Shown here piece by piece: positions 9,308 through 16,414 of a stretch of 64,000 nt of DNA (its first letter is position 1; each line of letters opens with the position of its first letter). The notes below the pieces were generated by a model. The model saw nothing but the letters and a program-made list of their open reading frames with translations, was not told the origin of the DNA and made no database searches. Position numbers and translations under genes: made by a program. The stretch spans positions 127,129 through 191,128 of the forward strand of contig NZ_FNRF01000002.1 of the NCBI RefSeq assembly GCF_900107775.1, in the 5' to 3' direction. This DNA comes from Xylanibacter ruminicola (GTDB lineage Bacteria > Bacteroidota > Bacteroidia > Bacteroidales > Bacteroidaceae).

Positions 9308-11721
9308 TAACAGCCGAACAGTTCAGGGCGCTCATCAGGGCGCCCCGAACGCAGGCTCTCGTAAAAGAGGCCCGCGAGGCGCTGGCTCGAGGCGATAAGA
9401 ATACCTACGACAAGAAAAAGAAAGCTTTGCCGTTTGTGATATTCGTTGCCACGTACGACGAGTCGACAAAGATATTTGAAAGTAAACTCACTGGCGAGCA
9501 AACTGCTAAAATGGGCATGTGGAGAAAGCAGGAGAAATGCCGACTGAATGGCTTGTGCGTCATTGACTTTGACCATATCGAGGGCGATGTGCGCCAGGTT
9601 TGGGAGGAAGCTTATGCCAAGCTCAGCGACGAGGATAAGGCAAGGATCCTGTTTGTGTATGTTACACCATCGGGGCATGGATTGAAGGTTGTGTTTATGG
9701 CAGATGTAAACATAGGTAACCTGATAGACAACCAGATCGTGTTCTCTAAAAAGCTGGGACTGAACCCTGATGAGGCCTGCAAGGATGCCTCAAGGGGTGC
9801 GTTCCTGACTACAAATGATGATATTATTTTTATTAACGAAGAAAAACTGATTACGTATGAAAACGAAGAATTTGGTAAAAGATATAATGATGAGTATCAT
9901 GCTGGTCATAGCCAGCCTACTATTAAGCCCACCCCTCAACCTGCTTTATCAGCTGGCGATGGAGACTACCTGCGGATTGCTGAGCTTCTGACGTACAATG
10001 GCATGCCGTTACTCTCGATAATCGCAGCATGGTGGAAAAAACGATTTACCAGCAGCGATGAGGTTTCGAGGCATGAGGCCAGCGTGGTGCTGGCTCGCGA
10101 TTTGTATATTATGACCGACCGCGACAAGGCTAAGACATTGGCCCTGCTGATGGTGCAGCCTTGGGTACAGGATATGATAGCAGAGCGCGGCGAGGATGTG
10201 AAGCGTACCGTGGATAATGCTGCCGACTACGTAACGGCACAGGAGAACGATAATGCCAAGAAGGGCAAGGCCTGGCTGCCAAAAATCTCAAAGGAGATGA
10301 AGGCGGTCTTAGAGCCTTCGGAACCAACTGTAAATTCTCCCGACGGGAGTGATGATGTTTATGCGCAATTGCCGCTGGATAAGTGGGCTGAGGAATTGCA
10401 GGAGATGGCCGATGTTTACCCTTGTATGAAGGAGCTGTTTGTGAATGTGCATCCCTATAAACTGCCTGCGGTATTGTTCTCGTCGGCGGCACTTTTCGGA
10501 ACGCTGATGACTCGAGCCTGGTACCACTTCTGGTTTGCACCCAAGATTGTGCGTCGCCTGAATTACTGCATTTTTATTATCGGCGATCCAGGTGCTGGAA
10601 AGCACATGATTGAGGAGTTTTACAAGCAGATAGCCGACCCGATGATTCAAGCCGACAGCTGCCTGATAGATGCCGTGAACCGCTATAAGGAGGGACGTAC
10701 GGAACGCACCACCAGCACCAAAGCGCAAAAGGGCGAGGCATTGAAACGTCCTGCTGTAGGCATCCGCGTACACCCGGCACGTACGGCTACCGGTGAATTT
10801 ATCCGCCACATGAATGCCGCCATCGAAACGATTGATGGCAAACCGCTGAACCTGCACATGTTCTCGTTCGACTCGGAACTTGACAACGTTACTAAAAATA
10901 ACAAAGGTGGCGATTGGAAAGACCGTGAGATACTGGAACTGAAAGCCTTCCACAACGAGGAGGACGGACAGATGTACGCTAATCAGGAGAGTGTTACGGG
11001 TATGTTCAACGTGTATTGGAACTTTATCTATACCGGCACGCCTTATGCCCTGCATCGCAAGGTGAACCAGCGTAACTTTGGTTCAGGTATGAGTACCCGA
11101 CTGGCTGTGATTCCTCTGCCCGATAAAGGCAAGGTGGAGCGTTACCAACAGGTGATTGAGGGTAGCGAAGAAACGTTGAAGAAGTGGGCCTACCGATTGG
11201 ATAAGGTGGCTGGTGAGATTCCCATTGAACCGCTGAACGACGAAACTTATGAGTGGCAGACCGATAAGATGGAGATAGCCGAGTTTAACGGCGACAAGGC
11301 CGACCGCATGCTGCTAAAGCGTATCCCGTACTACGGCATCGGCATCTCGTTGCCCTTTATCCTGATGCGCCATTGGGACGAGTGGCAGGAGCACCACACG
11401 CTATCCATGGATGAGACAGATAAGCGTTTCTGTCGTGTGGTGATGGACATTCAGTATCAGTCTCAGAAATTCTTCTTTGGCGAGATGGCATTCAACTACT
11501 TCGCCGATCAGAACAAGGAGTTTGTACAGCGTCGCCGCACTACCCGTTATGAGGAATGTTTCCGCCAGTTGCCTGAGGAGTTTAATACGCAGCAGTTTAA
11601 GGACAGTTTTGGCACGAGTGATTCTGCCACATCGCGTGCTCTAAAGCGCTTGAAAGAGGATGGCGTAATCAAGAAAGTAAGTTATGGCGTGTATCGTAAA
11701 ATTATAAAAGAACTACCGTAA
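9265..11721 (+). CDS. Primase/ATPase with BT4734-like (VirE-N) domain
   Basis: This 818-aa protein has two parts. Residues about 20-210 resemble the BT4734-like or VirE N-terminal domain, a degenerate archaeo-eukaryotic primase fold. CVIDFDHI supplies the Asp pair and YVTPSGHGLKVVF the Ser-His strand. Residues about 370-740 resemble the DUF3987-type ATPase, with a Walker A-like GDPGAGKH. The last 60 residues look like a winged helix (FKDSFGTSDSATSRALKRLKEDGVIKK). A role in priming and unwinding mobile DNA is inferred. Start 9265 overlaps the upstream gene, and no later start keeps the first domain. Such proteins are common in Bacteroidetes genomes and elements. Confidence 0.8.
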   Translation: MFCYQRSFGLPTEIVTAEQFRALIRAPRTQALVKEAREALARGDKNTYDKKKKALPFVIFVATYDESTKIFESKLTGEQTAKMGMWRKQEKCRLNGLCVIDFDHIEGDVRQVWEEAYAKLSDEDKARILFVYVTPSGHGLKVVFMADVNIGNLIDNQIVFSKKLGLNPDEACKDASRGAFLTTNDDIIFINEEKLITYENEEFGKRYNDEYHAGHSQPTIKPTPQPALSAGDGDYLRIAELLTYNGMPLLSIIAAWWKKRFTSSDEVSRHEASVVLARDLYIMTDRDKAKTLALLMVQPWVQDMIAERGEDVKRTVDNAADYVTAQENDNAKKGKAWLPKISKEMKAVLEPSEPTVNSPDGSDDVYAQLPLDKWAEELQEMADVYPCMKELFVNVHPYKLPAVLFSSAALFGTLMTRAWYHFWFAPKIVRRLNYCIFIIGDPGAGKHMIEEFYKQIADPMIQADSCLIDAVNRYKEGRTERTTSTKAQKGEALKRPAVGIRVHPARTATGEFIRHMNAAIETIDGKPLNLHMFSFDSELDNVTKNNKGGDWKDREILELKAFHNEEDGQMYANQESVTGMFNVYWNFIYTGTPYALHRKVNQRNFGSGMSTRLAVIPLPDKGKVERYQQVIEGSEETLKKWAYRLDKVAGEIPIEPLNDETYEWQTDKMEIAEFNGDKADRMLLKRIPYYGIGISLPFILMRHWDEWQEHHTLSMDETDKRFCRVVMDIQYQSQKFFFGEMAFNYFADQNKEFVQRRRTTRYEECFRQLPEEFNTQQFKDSFGTSDSATSRALKRLKEDGVIKKVSYGVYRKIIKELP

Positions 11722-11722
11722 A

Positions 11723-12151
11723 ATGACAACACCAAGAGGAATTCGTAATAACAATCCACTGAACATCCGTAAGAGCAAGGATAAGTGGAAGGGCTTGCGA
11801 GCCCAGCAGCAGGACGCAGCGTTCTGTCAGTTCGAGAACATGGAGTGGGGGTGGCGTGCCGCCTTCTGGTTGCTTACGCGTACCTATTATCATACGTACC
11901 GTTTGTTTACCATCCGCACCATCATACAAAAATGGGCACCACCGCACGAGAACAATACAGCATCGTACATTGCCAATGTATCAAAGATGACCGGCATTGG
12001 AGCCGACGAACCCATCGGTATTCCCAGCGATCAACCAGCCCGATGGATGATGCTTGGTGCCGCCATGGCCATCCAGGAGAATGGCGCCAATAGCATCGAC
12101 TATTTTGCCATGCTACGCGGCTGGGAACTCTGTAGGAACGACTGTAGATAG
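11723..12151 (+). CDS. Phage structural protein P5-like
   Basis: This 142-aa protein begins with the motif RGIRNNNPLNIR, which is typical of proteins annotated as phage structural protein P5 and of some phage lysozyme-like proteins. Further motifs are WKGLRAQQQD, WGWRAAFWLL, TIRTIIQKWAPP and a C-terminal aromatic helix. Peptidoglycan binding or cleavage during phage entry or release is the likely ancestral role, but this is inference. The ATG is one base after the primase stop, so it is the last gene of the module. A perfect terminator follows at 12203. Confidence 0.7.
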   Translation: MTTPRGIRNNNPLNIRKSKDKWKGLRAQQQDAAFCQFENMEWGWRAAFWLLTRTYYHTYRLFTIRTIIQKWAPPHENNTASYIANVSKMTGIGADEPIGIPSDQPARWMMLGAAMAIQENGANSIDYFAMLRGWELCRNDCR

Positions 12152-12202
12152 TGGCTTAAAGGTGTGTAATCGTGTAAAAACAGCACGAAAAATAACAATT
12201 TG

Positions 12203-12231
12203 TGGCAGAAATCGCAAAATTTCTGCCATTT
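12203..12231 (+). terminator. Terminator of the primase module
   Basis: TGGCAGAAAT (12203-12212) pairs perfectly with ATTTCTGCCA (12219-12228) around a 6-nt loop, followed by TTTTATTTG. The T tract runs into the -33 element of the pheA promoter. Confidence 0.85.
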
Positions 12232-12233
12232 TA

Positions 12234-12265
12234 TTTGTTTATTTCGCAAAAATACTATACTTTTG
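12234..12265 (+). promoter_or_regulatory. Promoter of the aromatic operon
   Basis: TTTG (12234-12237), 20 nt and TACTTTTG (12258-12265) match the Bacteroidetes consensus. Transcription would start near 12271, giving a leader RNA of about 219 nt before pheA. Confidence 0.8.
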
Positions 12266-12293
12266 CAGCCGTAAACAAATAAACGAGAGAATT

Positions 12294-12371
12294 ATGTCAA
12301 TGTTGAATGCGTGGTTTTACGGTTATTATTTTTACTTTGCAGGACACTGTGAAGCGGGAAGTTGCGTGTAA
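12294..12371 (+). CDS. Aromatic leader peptide (attenuator)
   Basis: This 25-codon frame has a run WFYGYYFYF at residues 7-15: one Trp, four Tyr and three Phe in nine positions. It starts about 23 nt after the predicted transcription start and ends at TAA 12369-12371. Residues 19-22 (CEAG) are encoded by the strand that pairs with the terminator stem, so ribosome position would decide the RNA fold. The product is probably only a sensor of charged Tyr and Phe tRNAs. ATG at 12294 and ATG at 12300 are both possible starts, and both keep the aromatic run. Confidence 0.88.
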   Translation: MSMLNAWFYGYYFYFAGHCEAGSCV

Positions 12372-12448
12372 AGTTCAACTTATGACAATGGAAGATAAAA
12401 ACAACAAGGTCCCGCTTCACAAACAAGTGATAGCGGGACTTGTTTTTT
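12348..12448 (+). promoter_or_regulatory. Transcription attenuator of the Phe/Tyr operon
   Basis: The terminator uses ACAAG and TCCCGCT (12404-12416, with G12409 bulged), CAC (12418-12420), a 6-nt loop, GTG, then AGCGGGA and CTTGT (12432-12443), with a T6 run at 12443-12448. The antiterminator strand TGTGAAGCGGGA (12348-12359), inside the leader peptide, is perfectly complementary over 12 nt to TCCCGCTTCACA (12410-12421). Stalling on the aromatic codons at 12312-12338 would leave the antiterminator strand free. Translation to the stop would cover it and let the terminator form. Confidence 0.88.
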
Positions 12449-12489
12449 AGAATGTAAAAATGAGAAAATTAAAGAATTAAAAGAAGATA

Positions 12490-13332
12490 ATGAAGAGAAT
12501 TGCAATACAAGGATTAATCGGGTCGTTCCACGATATCGCGGCACACCTTTATTTCGAGGGAGAACAGATACAGCTGATTTGCTGCTCAACCTTCGAACAG
12601 GTGTTCCAGGAGATGCAGAAGGATCCTACCGCCATAGGTATGCTGGCTATCGAGAATACGATTGCTGGTAGTCTGCTGCACAACTACGAGTTGCTGCGTG
12701 ATAGCGGTACTGCCATCGTAGGCGAGCATAAGTTGCACATCACCCACAGTATCTGCTGTTTGCCCGAGGACGATTGGGACACCATCACCGAGGTACATTC
12801 GCACCCCGTGGCCCTGATGCAGTGCCGCAACTTTCTTGCACAGCACCCACAGCTTAAGAATGTGGAGGCCGAGGATACTGCCGGTAGTGCCAAGATGATA
12901 GCCGAGGGCAAGAAGCGCGGATGGGCTGCCATCTGTCATGCCGAGGCTGCCAAGCTGTACGGACTGAAGGTGCTTGAGGATCATATCGAGGACAACAAGC
13001 ATAACTTTACCCGTTTCCTGGTAGTGAGCAATCCCAACAAGGCCGATATGATGCGTCCGCTGACTGAGACCAACAAGAGCAGTATCGTGTTCTCGCTGCC
13101 TCACGAGCAGGGCTCGCTGGCACACGTACTGGCCATCCTTTCGTTCTATCACATCAATCTTACCAAAATCCAGAGTCTGCCCATTATCGGCAAGGAGTGG
13201 GAGTACCTGTTCTACGTAGATGTGATGTACGACGATCTTACACGATACCGTCAGGCGGTGGATGCCATCATCCCACTGACAAAAGCATTAAAAATATTAG
13301 GAGAATATAAAGACGGCAAACAAACGAATTGA
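12490..13332 (+). CDS. pheA: Prephenate dehydratase
   Basis: This 280-aa enzyme converts prephenate to phenylpyruvate, the committed step to Phe. The N-terminal catalytic lobes begin IAIQGLIGSFHDIAAHLYF and contain GMLAIENTIAGSLLHNYELL, with the substrate-binding block NFTRFLVVS near residue 172. A C-terminal ACT domain (about 195-275; SIVFSLPHEQGSLAHVLAIL) gives feedback control. Its usual ESRP motif reads QSLP. No chorismate mutase is fused; that activity lies in the DAHP synthase gene downstream. It is the first structural gene after the attenuator. Confidence 0.95.
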   Translation: MKRIAIQGLIGSFHDIAAHLYFEGEQIQLICCSTFEQVFQEMQKDPTAIGMLAIENTIAGSLLHNYELLRDSGTAIVGEHKLHITHSICCLPEDDWDTITEVHSHPVALMQCRNFLAQHPQLKNVEAEDTAGSAKMIAEGKKRGWAAICHAEAAKLYGLKVLEDHIEDNKHNFTRFLVVSNPNKADMMRPLTETNKSSIVFSLPHEQGSLAHVLAILSFYHINLTKIQSLPIIGKEWEYLFYVDVMYDDLTRYRQAVDAIIPLTKALKILGEYKDGKQTN

Positions 13333-13337
13333 GCATT

Positions 13338-14501
13338 ATGATACAACCAGCAGATAGATTAAGTTTGGTACAGGAGTACTACTTTAGCAGGAAACTGAAG
13401 GAGGTGGCGCAGATGAACGCCGAAGGTAAGGATATTATCTCATTGGCTATCGGTAGTCCCGACATGCCACCATCGGAGCGAACCATCGAAAAGCTGTGCG
13501 AGGTGGCTAAGCTGCCCGATGCACACGGCTACCAGATAACAGTGGGTACTCCCGAACTGCGCGAGGCCATGGCTAACTTCTACAAGCGTTGGTACAACGT
13601 AGAGCTCGACTGGAAGACCGAGGTGCTGCCACTGATTGGTTCGAAAGAGGGTATTCTGCACGTAACCTTGGCCTTTGTAAACCCTGGCGACGAGGTGCTG
13701 GTGCCTAATCCCGGCTATCCCACCTACACATCGCTCAGCAAGATTCTGAGTGCCAAAATCGTAAACTACAATCTGCGTGAGGACAACGGCTGGCAGCCTG
13801 ATTTCGACGAGCTGGAGAAGATGGATCTCTCGAAAGTGAAGCTGATGTGGACCAACTATCCCAATATGCCTACAGGCGGACGTGCCCGTATGGAAACCTA
13901 CGAGCGACTGGTGAAATTTGCCCAGGATCACAATATTGTGGTGGTGAACGATAACCCTTACTCGTTTATCCTGAGCGAGGAGCACTTGAGCATTATGCAG
14001 GTGCCAGGCGCCAAGGACTGCTGTATTGAGTTCAACTCAATGTCGAAGAGTCATAACATGCCCGGTTGGCGTGTAGGTATGTGCTTGTCGAACCCACAGT
14101 TTATCCAGTGGATACTGAAGGTACAGAGTAACATTGAGAGTGGTACCTTCCGTGGCATTCAGTTGGCTGCTGCCGAGGCGTTGAACAACAACGACGAGGC
14201 TTGGCATCGCGAGTTCAACATCGATAACTACAAGCGTCGCCGCCAGTGGGCCGAGAAGATTATGGATGTGCTGGGTTGTACCTATGACAAGAATCAGGTG
14301 GGTATGTTCCTGTGGGGAAAGATTCCCGCTGACATCCAGAATGTAGAGGACCTGACAGAGCGTGTGCTGCACGAGGCCCGCGTGTTTATCACCCCAGGCT
14401 TTATCTTCGGTAGCAACGGCGAGCGCTACATCCGCATCTCGCTCTGTGCCAAAGAAGAAAAGATCAAGCAAGCATTAGAAAGAATCGAAAAAATACTATA
14501 A
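13338..14501 (+). CDS. PLP-dependent aminotransferase, class I/II (aromatic)
   Basis: This 387-aa fold-type I aminotransferase probably transaminates phenylpyruvate and hydroxyphenylpyruvate. The N-terminal AIGSPDMPPSERTIEKL, NPGYPTY, NYPNMPTGG and VVNDNPYSFI are typical motifs. The PLP lysine lies in FNSMSKSHNMPGWRVG (Lys near residue 236), and the phosphate-binding Arg follows. The C-terminal RISLCA supplies the substrate-carboxylate Arg. It resembles LL-diaminopimelate-type aminotransferases in sequence, but its position between pheA and DAHP synthase argues for an aromatic role. ATG 13338 is used; a TTG three codons upstream overlaps the pheA stop. Confidence 0.88.
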   Translation: MIQPADRLSLVQEYYFSRKLKEVAQMNAEGKDIISLAIGSPDMPPSERTIEKLCEVAKLPDAHGYQITVGTPELREAMANFYKRWYNVELDWKTEVLPLIGSKEGILHVTLAFVNPGDEVLVPNPGYPTYTSLSKILSAKIVNYNLREDNGWQPDFDELEKMDLSKVKLMWTNYPNMPTGGRARMETYERLVKFAQDHNIVVVNDNPYSFILSEEHLSIMQVPGAKDCCIEFNSMSKSHNMPGWRVGMCLSNPQFIQWILKVQSNIESGTFRGIQLAAAEALNNNDEAWHREFNIDNYKRRRQWAEKIMDVLGCTYDKNQVGMFLWGKIPADIQNVEDLTERVLHEARVFITPGFIFGSNGERYIRISLCAKEEKIKQALERIEKIL

Positions 14502-14504
14502 GAT

Positions 14505-15569
14505 ATGGAATTAGAATTATCACCATTGAATTTACCAAGTGACAACGAACGTCCCTTTGTGATTGCAGGCCCTTGTAGTGCTGAAACCGAGGAACAAGTG
14601 ATGACAACCGCTAAGCAGCTGGCTATGAAGGGCTGCCATAACTTCCGCGCTGGTGTGTGGAAGCCCCGTACCAAGCCCGGTGGCTTTGAGGGTCATGGCG
14701 AGCCCGCTCTGGTATGGCTGGAGCAGGTGAAGAAGGAAACCAAGATGCTGGTTTCTACCGAGGTGGCTACTCCCGAGCACGTAGAGCTGTGCCTGAAGCA
14801 CGGCGTAGATATCCTGTGGATTGGTGCCCGTACATCGGCTAACCCCTTTGCCATGCAGGCCATTGCCGACTCGCTGAAGGGTGTGGATATCCCCGTGTTT
14901 GTGAAGAACCCCGTGAACCCCGATCTGGAGTTGTGGATTGGTGCTTTGGAGCGTATCAATCAGGCTGGTATCAAGCGTCTTGGTGCTATCCATCGTGGCT
15001 TCTCAAGCTACGAACAAAAGATTTATCGTAATGCACCTATGTGGCAGATTCCCATCGAGTTACGTCGTCGTATTCCTGAGTTGCCTATCATCAGCGACCC
15101 CTCGCATATCGGTGGACGTCGTGAGCTGGTTGCCCCCCTGTGTCAGCAGGCTATGGACCTTGGTTTCGACGGTCTGATTGTGGAGAGCCACTGCGATCCT
15201 GACAAGGCCTGGAGCGATGCCAAGCAGCAGGTAACACCTGATGTACTCGACTACATCCTGAGCTTGTTGGTAATCCGCGACGAGAAGACCACTACCGAGG
15301 GTATCACCCAGCTGCGTAAGCAGATTGACGAGCTGGACAACCAGCTGATGGATCTGTTGGCTAAGCGCATGCGTGTGTGCCGTGAGATCGGTCAGTACAA
15401 GAAGGAGCACAACATGACAGTACTGCAGGCTAACCGCTACAACGAAATCCTGAACAAGCGTGGTGCCCAGGGCTCACTTTGTGGCATGGACCCAGAGTTC
15501 GTTGCACACGTGTTTGAGAATATCCACGAAGAGAGCGTTCGCCAGCAGATTGAGATTATTAACAAGTAA
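14505..15569 (+). CDS. DAHP synthase / chorismate mutase
   Basis: This 354-aa bifunctional protein covers two steps. Residues about 15-255 are a type I-beta DAHP synthase (VIAGPCSAETEEQV, FRAGVWKPRTKPGGFEG, VFVKNPVNPDL, ISDPSHIGGRR), condensing PEP with erythrose-4-phosphate. Residues about 265-354 are an AroQ chorismate mutase (LRKQIDELDNQLMDLLAKRM), making prephenate for the neighbouring PheA and TyrA. The C-terminal AroQ arrangement is the usual Bacteroidetes form, and the mutase may mediate allosteric control. It lies three bases after the aminotransferase stop. Confidence 0.93.
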   Translation: MELELSPLNLPSDNERPFVIAGPCSAETEEQVMTTAKQLAMKGCHNFRAGVWKPRTKPGGFEGHGEPALVWLEQVKKETKMLVSTEVATPEHVELCLKHGVDILWIGARTSANPFAMQAIADSLKGVDIPVFVKNPVNPDLELWIGALERINQAGIKRLGAIHRGFSSYEQKIYRNAPMWQIPIELRRRIPELPIISDPSHIGGRRELVAPLCQQAMDLGFDGLIVESHCDPDKAWSDAKQQVTPDVLDYILSLLVIRDEKTTTEGITQLRKQIDELDNQLMDLLAKRMRVCREIGQYKKEHNMTVLQANRYNEILNKRGAQGSLCGMDPEFVAHVFENIHEESVRQQIEIINK

Positions 15570-15607
15570 TTTTTACATTGTTACATTTTCTAATTTTTAC
15601 ATTCTAA
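15570..15607. repeat. A/T-rich ACATTTT-type spacer
   Basis: This gap between two operon genes is built of TTTTTACATTGTTACATT and TAATTTTTACATT blocks. Closely similar sequence, in the other orientation, occurs at 8492-8538, 12451-12489 and 21633-21665. Confidence 0.45.
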
Positions 15608-16402
15608 ATGAAAATTCTAGTAATGGGCGCAGGAAAGATGGGATCGTTCTTCATCGACCTGCTGAGTTTCGACCACGAAGTGGCTGTGTTTGAGAGAGAT
15701 GCCAAACGCATGCGATTTACATACAACTGTCAGCGTTTCACCACCTACGACGAGATTAAGGCCTTTGAGCCCGAACTGCTCATCAATGCGGTAACGCTGA
15801 AATATACCATCCCCGTGTTTAAAGAGGTGATACCTTACCTGCCTAAGGAGTGCATTATCAGCGATATCGCCAGCGTAAAGACCGATCTGAAGGACTTCTA
15901 TGAGCAGACCGGTATGCGCTTTGTATCTACGCACCCTATGTTTGGTCCTACCTTCGCCAACCTGCAACAGTTGAGCGAGGAGAATGCCATCATTATCCAG
16001 GAGGGCGACTGCATGGGTCGTTGCTTCTTTAAGGAGCTGTATCGCAAGCTAGGTTTGAACATCTACGAGTACACCTTCGAGGAGCACGATAAAACGGTGG
16101 CTTACTCGCTGAGTATCCCATTCGTTTCTACGTTTGTGTTTGCCGCTGTGATGAAGCATCAGGATGCACCAGGTACCACCTTTAAGCGCCACATGCGTAT
16201 TGCCAAGGGTGTGCTGAACGAGGACGACTACCTGCTGCAGGAAATCCTGTTCAACCCCTACACGCACGACCAGGTGGCACAGATTCGTACCGAGCTGAAG
16301 GAACTGCTGGAGATTATCGACCAGAAGGATGCCGCCGGTATGAAAGGCTATCTCACGAAGATTCGCAACAACGTGAAGAACGACATAGAGATTAAACGCT
16401 AA
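15608..16402 (+). CDS. tyrA: Prephenate dehydrogenase
   Basis: This 264-aa enzyme oxidatively decarboxylates prephenate to 4-hydroxyphenylpyruvate using NAD(P). The N-terminal Rossmann motif is ILVMGAGKMGSFFIDLL. Substrate and catalytic features include SDIASVKTDL and the His in VSTHPMFGPTFANL, near residue 115. The helical dimerisation domain follows. It is short for the family and lacks an ACT domain, so feedback control may rest on the attenuator and on the DAHP synthase. It is the last clear member of the Phe/Tyr operon. Confidence 0.92.
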   Translation: MKILVMGAGKMGSFFIDLLSFDHEVAVFERDAKRMRFTYNCQRFTTYDEIKAFEPELLINAVTLKYTIPVFKEVIPYLPKECIISDIASVKTDLKDFYEQTGMRFVSTHPMFGPTFANLQQLSEENAIIIQEGDCMGRCFFKELYRKLGLNIYEYTFEEHDKTVAYSLSIPFVSTFVFAAVMKHQDAPGTTFKRHMRIAKGVLNEDDYLLQEILFNPYTHDQVAQIRTELKELLEIIDQKDAAGMKGYLTKIRNNVKNDIEIKR

Positions 16403-16414
16403 CTAGATATTTAC

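Noticed and set aside
12054..12371. 105-codon open frame ending with the aromatic run
   Set aside because: Its upstream part overlaps the P5-like gene, a terminator and the promoter; only the last 25 codons follow the transcription start, so the leader peptide begins at 12294.
13329..13337. TTG start for the aminotransferase
   Set aside because: ATG at 13338 follows immediately; the TTG overlaps the pheA stop and adds no conserved residues.
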